Of a stretch of DNA of 13,175 nucleotides, positions 1 through 7,300 are shown one piece after another; within the stretch, counting starts at the first letter, position 1; each line of letters opens with the position of its first letter. The notes below the pieces were generated by a model. It worked only from the letters and a program-made list of their open reading frames with translations. It was not told the origin of the DNA and made no database searches. The position numbers and the translations under genes are program-made. This DNA comes from an uncultured Paraprevotella sp. (GTDB lineage: Bacteria > Bacteroidota > Bacteroidia > Bacteroidales > Bacteroidaceae): assembly GCA_910584955.1 (NCBI GenBank), contig CAJUDC010000069.1:1-13175 (forward strand), read 5' to 3'.

Positions 1-283
1 CTTTGCCCTGTGCTTCGTTGATGTAGTTGATGGCTTCGCTCAGTCCGTTCTGGAATTTTTCGAAGTCTTCGCGGTAAAGGAATATTTTGTGCTTCTCGAA
101 ATTCACTTGCGGCAGGTCACCTTCGCCGGTGATGACTTTCTTGCTTTCGGTGATGGCCAGAAACAGTTCGTTTTTCCGGTTTTTCTTTACGTCCACGTAG
201 TAGATGCGCTTGCCGGCTTTCACAGACTTGGAAAAAAGGATTTCCTTTTCAGTCTCTTGGTTATTGCTCTTCATATCGTTCAT
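1..283 (-). CDS. DUF3276 / PUR-alpha-like nucleic-acid-binding protein, partial (3' end outside window)
   Basis: Translating the minus strand from the ATG at 283 gives about 94 residues with no stop before the window edge, so the C-terminus is missing. The protein starts MNDMKSNNQETEKEILFSKS and continues with an AGKRIYYVDVK strand, an LAITESKK strand and the segment HKIFLYREDFEKFQNGL. These are typical of the Bacteroidetes DUF3276 family, which has a PUR-alpha-like fold that binds single-stranded DNA or RNA (family knowledge). A second in-frame ATG at 274 is an alternative start. Members are usually little over 100 residues, so only a short tail should be missing. It is transcribed away from nusB across a 137-bp AT-rich gap, where I see no convincing promoter for it. 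Its precise role in the cell is not known to me. Confidence 0.85.
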   Translation of the reverse strand, partial: MNDMKSNNQETEKEILFSKSVKAGKRIYYVDVKKNRKNELFLAITESKKVITGEGDLPQVNFEKHKIFLYREDFEKFQNGLSEAINYINEAQGK

Positions 284-384
284 CGATCGGGGTTATATAA
301 TTTTTCGTTCTTCAAAATTGCTGATATTTTTCAAAACTTCCAAAAAAAAGGATGGGAAAGATACGTTTTTTGGGCTAAAATGAG

Positions 385-392
385 TAATTTTG
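385..392 (+). promoter_or_regulatory. Candidate -7 box of the nusB promoter
   Basis: TAATTTTG matches the Bacteroides -7 consensus TAnnTTTG and lies 28 bp before the nusB ATG, implying a leader of about 20 nt. No TTTG is found 19-21 bp upstream. The nearest (369-372) is only 12 bp away, so only half of the promoter is supported. Confidence 0.5.
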
Positions 393-420
393 CATTTAAT
401 TACCCGAAAGAATTGTTAGT

Positions 421-1347
421 ATGATTAATCGAGAGCTCATTCGTCTAAAGGTTGTACAAATCACGTATGCTTATTATCAAAATGGTGGGAAGAACATCGA
501 AACGGCCGAGAAAGAGCTGTTTTTCAGCCTGTCCAAAGCGTACGATCTGTACAACTACCTGCTGTTGCTGATGGTGGAAATCAACCGTATCGCCACCCGG
601 AGCGTGGAGACGGCGCAGAACAGATACCGCCGTATTCACGAAGGCGAGATGCCCAGCACCAAATTCATCGACAACCGCTTTTTGGCACAACTTGAGGTGA
701 ACCGGCAATTGCAGGAATTCCGCGACAACCAGAAGAAAAACTGGGCGGATGAAGAAGAATTCGTACGTTCGCTGTATAACCGTATTATAGAGTCGGACTT
801 TTACAAAGAGTATATGGCCGCCGGACCGTCGGATTATGCCGAAGACCGCGAACTGTGGCGGAAGATATATAAGAATATCATCTGCAACAACGAAAGGCTG
901 GACGATCTTCTGGAGGATATGAGCCTCTATTGGAACGACGACAAGTTCATCGTGGATACGTTTGTGCTTAAGACCATCAAGCGTTTCGATCCGAAGAACG
1001 GTGCCGATCAGGACCTCCTGCCCGAATTCAAGGACGAGGAAGACCGCGACTTTGCCCACCGCTTGTTCCGCAATGCCCTGCTCAATGCCGATACGTACCG
1101 GCGCTTTATCGCCGACAACACCAAGAACTGGGAGTTCAGCCGTATTGCGCTGATGGACCTGGTGGTGATGCAGATCGCACTGGCCGAGATCCTCACGTTC
1201 CCGAACATACCGCTCAGCGTGTCGCTCAACGAATACGTGGACATCGCCAAGATCTACAGCACGCCGCGCAGCGGTTTCTACGTGAACGGTCTGCTGGACG
1301 CCATTGCCAAAAAACTGATTGCCGACAAGAAACTGATTAAAAAATAA
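421..1347 (+). CDS. nusB: Transcription antitermination factor NusB, long Bacteroidetes form
   Basis: NusB binds boxA RNA together with NusE (ribosomal protein S10) and promotes antitermination on rRNA operons in the cytoplasm. The 308-residue product is about twice the length of the well-known ~140-residue bacterial NusB. The recognisable NusB fold is at the C-terminus, about residues 205-300. It includes the NWEFSRIALMDLVVMQIALAE helix (residues 236-256, one-residue variations possible), then IPLSVSLNEYVDIAKIYS (263-280) and the closing FYVNGLLDAIAKKL (286-299). Residues 1-200 are largely helical and charged, and appear to be the extension typical of Bacteroidetes homologues. The ATG at 421 is the first start after the -7 box at 385-392, and the preceding AATTGTTAGT has no Shine-Dalgarno, as is normal for the group. 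yajC follows 21 bp downstream, so this is probably the first gene of the cluster. Confidence 0.93.
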   Translation: MINRELIRLKVVQITYAYYQNGGKNIETAEKELFFSLSKAYDLYNYLLLLMVEINRIATRSVETAQNRYRRIHEGEMPSTKFIDNRFLAQLEVNRQLQEFRDNQKKNWADEEEFVRSLYNRIIESDFYKEYMAAGPSDYAEDRELWRKIYKNIICNNERLDDLLEDMSLYWNDDKFIVDTFVLKTIKRFDPKNGADQDLLPEFKDEEDRDFAHRLFRNALLNADTYRRFIADNTKNWEFSRIALMDLVVMQIALAEILTFPNIPLSVSLNEYVDIAKIYSTPRSGFYVNGLLDAIAKKLIADKKLIKK

Positions 1348-1368
1348 TACAATTAAATTTTTACGTTA

Positions 1369-1689
1369 ATGACAACGATGACTATCCTTTTGCAGGCCGC
1401 ACAACAGGGCGGCGGTATGCAGATGATTATTATGATGGTAGCGATTTTCGCCATCATGTGGTTCTTTATGATCCGTCCCCAGAACAAGAAGCAGAAAGAA
1501 ATCCAGAACTTCCGCAACAACCTCGCTGTGGGTGCGGAGGTGATCACCTCGGGAGGCATTTACGGCAAGGTGAAAGAGATAAAGGAAGAAGACAACTCCC
1601 TGATACTGGAAATAGCATCCGGTGTGAAAGTCAAGGTAGACCGTAATTCCGTTTATGCCGCAGCGCCGAACGCTCCGGCCGGCAAATAA
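1369..1689 (+). CDS. yajC: Preprotein translocase accessory subunit YajC
   Basis: YajC is a small inner-membrane protein associated with SecDF at the Sec translocon. The 106-residue product has the family layout. A short periplasmic N-terminus (LLQAAQQGGG) is followed by one transmembrane helix at about residues 18-36. Next comes the hallmark MIRPQNKKQKE (34-44), then a basic/acidic cytoplasmic domain with GAEVITSGGIYGKV (55-68) and VKVKVDRNSV. The ATG at 1369 is used; the ATG at 1378 (Met4) would lose only three residues. It lies 21 bp after nusB and 4 bp before the ybbR-like gene, which indicates co-transcription. Confidence 0.95.
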   Translation: MTTMTILLQAAQQGGGMQMIIMMVAIFAIMWFFMIRPQNKKQKEIQNFRNNLAVGAEVITSGGIYGKVKEIKEEDNSLILEIASGVKVKVDRNSVYAAAPNAPAGK

Positions 1690-1693
1690 CCGG

Positions 1694-2692
1694 ATGGACT
1701 CTTACGAAATAAAGAGGCTGACGTTACAAATCAAGGCTTCCCTGTTCAGCAAACGGAGCAGGGAATTCTTGATTTTTTTGTTGTTTTTCTTTGTGTCCGC
1801 CATTTTCTGGCTGATGCAGACCCTTAACGAAACTTACGAAAAGGAAATGCTGGTCCCCCTGCAGTTGGACAAGGTGCCTTCGAGCATCGTCATCACGGAG
1901 GAGCTGCCGTCGCATCTGCGTGTGGTGCTGAGGGACAAAGGGGCCACGTTACTCAATTACATGTACGGGCAGAAGTTCACTCCCGTGCGGGTGGACTATT
2001 CGGTGTATTCCACCGGCGATGCGGCGGGGCGTGTGCGTGTGCCCGAGGCCGATGTGCAGAAAGAACTGTTGCCCAAACTGCTTTCCTCCACCCGTATTGT
2101 GGATATACAGCCCGATACGCTGGAGTTTTTTTATAACCGGGGACTGAAGAAGCGGGTACCCGTGCGCTTGGCCGGTTATGTGGAGACGGCGCCGCAGTGC
2201 TACCTGGCCGATATAACCTGCTTGCCCGATTCCGTGACGGTGTTTGCACCGGCTGCCGTGCTCGATACGATGCAGGCCGCCTACACCGCTGCGGTGCATG
2301 TGGACGGGCTGGCGTCCGACCGCGAACTGGACATCCCTTTGCGCGGTGCCAGAGGCATCAAGTTCATACCGGACGAAGTGAATTTCCGTCTTACGGTGGA
2401 CGTGTATACGGAGAAAACGGTGGAAGTGCCTATTGTGGGGGTCAATTTCCCCGGCAGCAAGGACCTGCGCACTTTCCCGTCGAAAGCCAAAGTCACGTTC
2501 CGCATCGGTGCCGACCGTTTTAAGACGGTGACGGCCGACGACTTCGTGCTGGCCGTCTCCTACGAGGAACTGCTGCAAAACAAGTCCTCCAAATTCAGGC
2601 TTCATCTGCGCTCCCTGCCTCCCGGCGTGTCGCAGGTGCGTATCACTCCGGCCGAGGTGGACTATCTGATTGAACAAACCGAGGAGGAATGA
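1694..2692 (+). CDS. YbbR-like (CdaR-type) membrane-anchored protein
   Basis: The start chosen is the ATG at 1694, four bases after the yajC stop, giving 332 residues beginning MDSYEIKRL. Starting at the in-frame ATG at 1655 would overlap the end of yajC and add 13 residues of unlikely composition. After a basic N-terminus there is one transmembrane helix at about residues 25-43 (FLIFLLFFFVSAIFWL). A long extracytoplasmic region follows, rich in short beta strands of the form VPVRLAGYVE or VEVPIVGVNFPG, resembling tandem YbbR domains. In Firmicutes, YbbR/CdaR proteins bind and modulate the diadenylate cyclase CdaA. Whether this Bacteroidales protein does so is unproven, and no cyclase gene lies in the window. 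The stop overlaps the coaE start by four bases (ATGA), suggesting translational coupling. Confidence 0.8.
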   Translation: MDSYEIKRLTLQIKASLFSKRSREFLIFLLFFFVSAIFWLMQTLNETYEKEMLVPLQLDKVPSSIVITEELPSHLRVVLRDKGATLLNYMYGQKFTPVRVDYSVYSTGDAAGRVRVPEADVQKELLPKLLSSTRIVDIQPDTLEFFYNRGLKKRVPVRLAGYVETAPQCYLADITCLPDSVTVFAPAAVLDTMQAAYTAAVHVDGLASDRELDIPLRGARGIKFIPDEVNFRLTVDVYTEKTVEVPIVGVNFPGSKDLRTFPSKAKVTFRIGADRFKTVTADDFVLAVSYEELLQNKSSKFRLHLRSLPPGVSQVRITPAEVDYLIEQTEEE

Positions 2693-3309
2693 TGCTGCGG
2701 TTGGGAGTAACGGGCGGTATAGGCAGCGGCAAGAGTTTTGTGTGCCGCCTGCTGGAGCAGGATTTTCGTGTGCCGGTCTACGATTGTGACAGCCGTGCCG
2801 CACGGCTCGTCGTCACATCGTCCGATATACGGCGCGGTCTGACCCGCCTTTTGGGCGCTGCCGTTTATCGTCCCGACGGTAGCCTGAACAAACCTTTGCT
2901 GGCCGATTTCCTTTTTTCCGCGCCCGACCGTGCCCGGCTGGTAAATGCCGTGATCCATCCCGAGGTGAAGCGTGACTTCCGTCGTTGGACGGAGGAGCGG
3001 ACCGCTTGCCCGTTGGTGGCGATGGAGAGCGCCATACTTTTCGAGAGCGGATTTCGCGACACGGTGGATGCCGTGCTGCTGGTGGATGCGCCGGCCGATG
3101 TGCGCCGGCGGCGTGTGCGGGAGCGCGACGGCCTGTCGGCGGCGCAGATCGAGGCGCGGATGAACAGCCAGCTGGCCGACGACGAGCGGCGCCGGCTGGC
3201 CGACTTCACGGTGTGGAACGACGGGCTTTCCGACCTTCGTCCCGCTCTGTCGCAGCTGCTCCACCGTCTGTTGGCGGAGCAGGAGGCCGGCGGGTCCTCT
3301 GCCCGTTAA
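2689..3309 (+). CDS. coaE: Dephospho-CoA kinase CoaE
   Basis: CoaE phosphorylates dephospho-CoA at the 3'-hydroxyl of the ribose using ATP, the last step of coenzyme A synthesis, in the cytoplasm. The 206-residue length is normal for the family. Visible motifs are the P-loop GGIGSGKS (residues 9-16), an acidic YDCDSRAARL substrate-site segment (31-40), IHPEVKRDF (89-97), an ESAILFESGF lid-proximal segment (113-122) and LVDAPADVRRRRVRERDGLS (131-150). The arginine-rich part of the last segment contributes to nucleotide binding in the family. Two adjacent ATGs (2689 and 2692) are possible starts; the first overlaps the ybbR-like stop. It is the last gene of the nusB cluster. The gene is markedly GC-rich compared with the flanking spacers. 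Confidence 0.95.
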   Translation: MMLRLGVTGGIGSGKSFVCRLLEQDFRVPVYDCDSRAARLVVTSSDIRRGLTRLLGAAVYRPDGSLNKPLLADFLFSAPDRARLVNAVIHPEVKRDFRRWTEERTACPLVAMESAILFESGFRDTVDAVLLVDAPADVRRRRVRERDGLSAAQIEARMNSQLADDERRRLADFTVWNDGLSDLRPALSQLLHRLLAEQEAGGSSAR

Positions 3310-3328
3310 GTTTTTTTAGAAAGTATCG

Positions 3329-3360
3329 TTTGACAAATCGCATCCGAAGTTCTATCTTTG
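3329..3360 (+). promoter_or_regulatory. Consensus Bacteroides promoter for the DUF5606 gene
   Basis: TTTG at 3329-3332 (-33 box) and TATCTTTG at 3353-3360 (-7 box) are separated by exactly 20 bp, a full match to the primary-sigma promoter of Bacteroides (TTTG, 19-21 bp, TAnnTTTG). Transcription would start near 3367, giving a leader of about 30 nt, A/T-rich before the ATG at 3396. Confidence 0.85.
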
Positions 3361-3395
3361 CACCCGTTAAATTTTTATTTATAATATTATAGAAT

Positions 3396-3842
3396 ATGTT
3401 AGAAACCATATTGGCGATCTCCGGCAAACCCGGTCTGTACCGGTTGGTGTCGAGAGGAAACCGTAACCTGATTGTAGAGAGTATTGACGCCGCTCGGAAG
3501 CGTATGCCCGCTTTCGGAGCAGACAAGGTCATTTCGCTGGCCGATATAGCCATGTACACCGACGAGGAGGAAGTGCCCTTGCGCGATGTGCTGGGCAAGA
3601 TGAAGGAAAAGGAAAACGGAGGCAGAGCGTCGCTGGATGCAAAGAAAGCCACCCGCGACGAGCTGAACGCCTATCTGGCCGAAGTGTTGCCTAACTTCGA
3701 CCGCGACCGTGTGTACGCCACCGACATCAAGAAACTCATCAGCTGGTACAATATCTTGGTGGATAACGGACTGACTGATTTTGAAAAGACATTGGCACCG
3801 ACGGAGGGAGACAATGTCGACGCGCGCGCCGAACAGGAATAG
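3396..3842 (+). CDS. DUF5606 family protein
   Basis: This is a 148-residue soluble protein without signal peptide or membrane segment. Its N-terminus MLETILAISGKPGLYRLVSR, followed by a strand (NLIVESID), ISLADIAMYTDEEEVPLRDVL and the C-terminal LPNFDRDRVYATDIKKLISWYNILVDNGL, matches my memory of the Bacteroidetes-restricted DUF5606 family. The first half looks like a small SH3-like beta domain and the second half is helical. The last ~15 residues are acidic and probably disordered. No molecular function is established that I know of. It has its own strong promoter and is followed by a hairpin terminator, so it is probably monocistronic although it lies 86 bp after coaE. Confidence 0.85.
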   Translation: MLETILAISGKPGLYRLVSRGNRNLIVESIDAARKRMPAFGADKVISLADIAMYTDEEEVPLRDVLGKMKEKENGGRASLDAKKATRDELNAYLAEVLPNFDRDRVYATDIKKLISWYNILVDNGLTDFEKTLAPTEGDNVDARAEQE

Positions 3843-3853
3843 CGACGGCGGCG

Positions 3854-3878
3854 TCTGTTTCCGTTTTCAGCAAACAGA
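3854..3878. repeat. Small inverted repeat after DUF5606
   Basis: TCTGTTT (3854-3860) and AAACAGA (3872-3878) form a 7-bp stem with an 11-nt loop, 12 bp after the DUF5606 stop. No T-tract follows it, so it is not a convincing terminator by itself. It is the first of three dyads in a row. Confidence 0.4.
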
Positions 3879-3884
3879 GATAAA

Positions 3885-3917
3885 AAGGTGTACACCTTAT
3901 TGAGAAAAGGTGTACAT
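3885..3917 (+). repeat. Palindrome and first tandem hairpin (GGTGTACACC core)
   Basis: AAGGTGTACACCTT (3885-3898) is a perfect 14-nt palindrome preceded by an A-tract. Its right part TGTACACCTT (3889-3898) can instead pair with AAGGTGTACA at 3907-3916 to give a 10-bp hairpin with an 8-nt loop. The core is nearly the same as that of the larger hairpin just downstream, suggesting duplication of a terminator-like element. Confidence 0.65.
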
Positions 3918-3920
3918 CAA

Positions 3921-3972
3921 AATTGAAAAAGGTCTACACCTTTCTGTAAGAAGGTGTAGACCTTTTTCAATT
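3921..3972. terminator. Bidirectional hairpin terminator of the DUF5606 gene
   Basis: A perfect 22-bp inverted repeat (3921-3942 with 3951-3972) encloses an 8-nt loop TCTGTAAG. The core stem GGTCTACACCTT is flanked by an A-tract (3926-3930) on the left and a T-tract (3963-3967) on the right, the layout of an intrinsic terminator working in either direction. It lies 78 bp after the DUF5606 stop. Confidence 0.8.
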
Positions 3973-4143
3973 ATCCCCTTCGCTCCGTCGTTTCGGGGCG
4001 GGCGGAAAGCGGAAGGCCGGTGCGGGGCAAACGGGTGTGCCGGGCTGGGCTTCTTTGCATGCCGTTGCAGCCGGAGAGCCGTATGGCCGGCGAAACGGGC
4101 GGTCGAAGCCGTCTGGAGTCCGTTTGGCCGGGAACGGAAAAAA
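3973..4143. other. GC-rich spacer with no recognisable gene
   Basis: This stretch between the two terminators of the convergent units is notably GC-rich and open in several frames. The translations are Arg/Gly/Pro-rich and resemble no family I know. I see no promoter, RNA or repeat that I can support. Confidence 0.5.
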
Positions 4144-4179
4144 GGCAGCCTTGCACCGCTTTATGCGGGCAAGGCTGCC
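4144..4179 (-). terminator. Intrinsic terminator of the peptide/large-protein operon
   Basis: GGCAGCCTTGC (4144-4154) pairs perfectly with GCAAGGCTGCC (4169-4179). Inside it, CCGC (4156-4159) pairs with GCGG (4165-4168) after one bulged A. On the minus strand the stem is followed directly by a T6 run (the A-run at 4138-4143). The stem and U-tract are classical, and it lies 26 bp after the stop of the 51-codon gene, which supports that gene being transcribed. Confidence 0.9.
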
Positions 4180-4205
4180 TGGCTGTTTACGGGTGTCCGG
4201 GCGGA

Positions 4206-4361
4206 TTATTCGCCCTGACCCCAGATGTCCCAACTGTCGCCGTCTTTAACCAGCTGCTGGTCTCCTCCCGTGCTGCCGATGGGGAGCGATGCGGCAATCA
4301 TACCTTCGAGTTTTACCTCCGTCACTTCCATGGCCGGAGCGATATATTTGTTTTGTTTCAT
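4206..4361 (-). CDS. Small 51-residue Bacteroidales peptide of unknown function
   Basis: A short gene is read from the ATG at 4361 to TAA at 4206-4208. The product starts MKQNKYIAPAMEVTEVKLEG, continues MIAASLPIGSTGGDQQ and ends SWDIWGQGE. The N-terminal pattern (basic start, YIAPxMEVxE, then an MIAAS-like segment), a Gly-rich middle and a Trp-rich acidic C-terminus recall a set of short, mostly unannotated proteins common in Bacteroides genomes (from memory, not searched). It has no clear Sec signal peptide or membrane helix. It lies 23 bp downstream of the large secreted-protein gene and directly upstream of a strong terminator, so it is very probably the second gene of that operon. Function is unknown. 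A structural partner, modified peptide precursor or signalling peptide are possibilities the sequence cannot separate. The GG at residues 32-33 could be read as a leader-cleavage site, but nothing else supports that. Confidence 0.75.
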   Translation of the reverse strand: MKQNKYIAPAMEVTEVKLEGMIAASLPIGSTGGDQQLVKDGDSWDIWGQGE

Positions 4362-4384
4362 AATGAATATGCTCTTTATAATGA

Positions 4385-7300
4385 TTACTTAACGATTACT
4401 TTCTTGCCGTTGATGATGTAGAGACCTTTGACGGCTTTCTGCACGCGGCGACCGGTCAGGTCGTAAATCACGGCGTCTTTTTCTGCCGTAGCAGCTTCTA
4501 CGCTCTCAATACCGTCTGTGATGCCCAGGTCGAAGAGGAAGCCTTTCACGGCAGCTTCGCTGGTCAGATAAGCCTTGAAACCGTTGATATTCGTTCCGGT
4601 GTAGGGGAAGAAGCCCACCTGGCCGTCCTGGTTCTGCAGGGTGTAGATATTGGCCGGGGCTTCGGCTGTGGCGATAGCGCCGCCCAAGGCTTTGTTCTCT
4701 ACGGTGGTTCCGCCGGTAGTGATGTTCAGGTGGTATGTGCCTGCTTCGGCGGCCAGAACCACAGCGGTGTTGGCCGGAACGGTCTCACCGGTTTCCGTCA
4801 GCATCAGTTTATCGCCCTCGATAGCGCCGCTGTAAGCCTTCACACCGTCCGTCAGGCTCAGGGCTACGGGAGCATACAGGGTAGAGTAACCGGCAGCCGT
4901 GATGGTGACAGGCAGGGCCTCTACCGGCTCAATGATCCACAAGGTATTGTTGCCGCTCGGTACGCTGTTGCGGTTAGCTTCTGTCTCGCTGCCTGCATTG
5001 TGGTTGAACAGGTAGCGCCCGTTTCCGCCGGTTGCGCTGGCATAAAGAATGTAATTCCCATCGGCCTGCTGATGGATTTCCCAGGTATTGGCACTGCCGA
5101 TAGCACCGGTATGGCTGGTGTTATGAGCGTACAATCCGCTGGCATAGTTCAGCAGTTTTCTTTCCGCGTCCAGATAGAAGATGCTTTCGGCACCGTCGCC
5201 GGCTTCGATCATTGGCATGCGGCTGTTGATATTGCCGGTAGTCAGGTACAGGCTGTTAGCCACACCTTTGATGCGGTAGAAAGCACCGGTCGGGATGTCG
5301 GTCGTCTGAAGGAAGGCACGGCAGGAAGAACCGCCGTCGGTTTCGTTCCAACCGCGTAGCACTTTCGTACCGTCCACATATTGTGCATTTACAAAGTCAG
5401 TGTCATCCGCCAGCTTCCAAGCGAAAGAGTTTTCGATGCCGCTTGTCGTGTTGTGAAGGAAGAATACGTTGCGGTCGTTGGTAGCCGACATTACAGCGGC
5501 TGTGTTGCCGTTTGTGGCCTTGCGAAGTGTCAGATTCTCGCCGGCAGCCTTGTTGTAGATTTTGAAGCCGTCGAACGGATTTCCTACGAACGCCCATTTA
5601 CGGCTGTCGGGCACGTAACCGGCATCTACCACTGTAGAAGGAACTTGGGGAAGGATTACGTCTGCATTTTCATCCACATATGTCCATACGTAGCGGTTCG
5701 TACCGTAAAACACATCGGCCGTTCCATTATCGTTGCTGTGCATATCCATAATGTACCAGGTAGCACTGGCAAAGTTCGTAGAAGCGGTGAACGGCAGGTT
5801 GTATGTACAAGGTATAGTCACTGTATTGCTTTCGCGGTCGAAAGTCATATTGCCTAAATTTACGAATGCGAAAGTAGCGGGTGCTGTCGGATTGGCCGTA
5901 TCATAATTACCCGTAACGCTCTTCTTCACTTCACCGTTAACCGTATAGTTAAACGTGACGTTCTCAAATACCTCACCTTGAGGCTCGTTTACTTCGTGGA
6001 TATACCAGGCAGAGCAATCATTGGCTCCAGTATTCCAGTTAACAATGTTTCCGTTAGCGTTGGCACCGCCTCCGTGTCCTCCACAATGTGCGGGATTACC
6101 ACCCACTTTTACCTTGAATTGTCCGGTAATAAGGAACTCCAGTATGGTTGTTGTAGCTTCTGTTCCAACTGTGAAATTAGCGGAGGTGGTAGCATTGCCT
6201 ATCGGATATGTTCCGTCCCCATAGTTTTGTATGGTATAACCGCCGTCTGTGGGTACGATTGTCCATATCTGTGTTCTGTCAAGCTCGTTCAATGTGGTCC
6301 ATTTCAAATTTGTACCGTCGCTGTACATAGCTTTTTTTACGTGCTGTTGTGTTTCGAATGCGGGATAAGCACTTATGATCATGTAGAACTTGCCGGCTTC
6401 CGGCTGAATGCGGTCGGTATTGGCCAGTAGATCTTCTATAATGCCTTGCTGGGTCTTGTATTCTTCAATGGTTGAATTTTGATTATTCAGAACAGACTGT
6501 GCGGTATGAATCTTATCGGTTATACTTGTGGTAGATGCAATGTAGCCGGGATCGGTGCCGATAGCTTCTATCAAAGTTTCTATGGCATCGTGCAGATCTT
6601 GGACAGGATTGTATTCGGATATAGTCCAGGACGTTCCTTCGTTGTCGTCGGCGCTTGGCTTCCATGTTCCTGTACCATTATTATGGTTATTAGCATCAAT
6701 GCAGTTGGCGCTTAGATTGCTTGTCAGGGAGATGCACTTGTAGTTGGCTCTGTGCGGGTTATCCAAAATGTACCACGTAGCACCCTCGGCTGTAAATCCG
6801 TTCACGGAAGCCAGCGGGTTGGCCTGTGAAGCGTTGTAGAGCTTTACGCCGTCTCCCGTTTCGTTCAGTACGATTTTCCACAAGGATGTTTCGCCATTTT
6901 CGTTGATGTGCAGCAAATTGCTGCTTTCTCCGTTGGCATTCAGGAAGCCGCCGCGCGGGCTCTCAAAACGATAGTACGGCTGCATGGCTTGTGCTTCTTC
7001 CGTAGAGAACGTGTACACATACCATACGGAATAACCACCGGTGCCGCCGGCGTATTTCGGAGTTCCGGCTTGGCCTTGTGCGTTCAGGTGGGTACCGTCT
7101 GTAGTGAAGCGGATGGTCTTCACGCCGTTTTCTGTATCGGGTACAACAGTTGTCCAGCCATCGGCTTCGGCAATGCTGGCAGTGAAAGGAGCTGCTTCGG
7201 CTTTCGTGGCTTTGATGGCCAGTTGGTCACCGTCTTTTCCGATATAGGTACCGTCTGCCATGCGCTGCAAGGCGAAGCCGCCGGCTTCGATCGTGCGGAT

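Noticed and set aside
445..1059. 204-codon minus-strand frame opposite nusB
   Set aside because: Shadow of nusB, which has clear family motifs; no promoter or recognisable motif for the antisense frame.
1949..2803. 284-codon minus-strand frame opposite the ybbR-like gene and the start of coaE
   Set aside because: It spans a gene junction on the other strand and its translation is His/Arg/Gly-rich without any domain.
3291..3317. Terminator between coaE and DUF5606 (CGGG/CCCG stem followed by a T-run)
   Set aside because: The stem is only 4 bp and ends inside the coaE coding sequence, so it is too weak to support.
4206..4361. Reading the 51-codon peptide as a double-glycine bacteriocin precursor
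   Set aside because: The GG is present, but there is no typical bacteriocin leader pattern and no transporter, peptidase or immunity gene nearby.
3910..4421. Several plus-strand open frames of 70-133 codons between DUF5606 and the large protein
   Set aside because: They run through terminator hairpins and opposite the 51-codon gene. Their composition (Arg/Gly/Pro/Cys-rich) reflects GC-rich DNA and matches no family.
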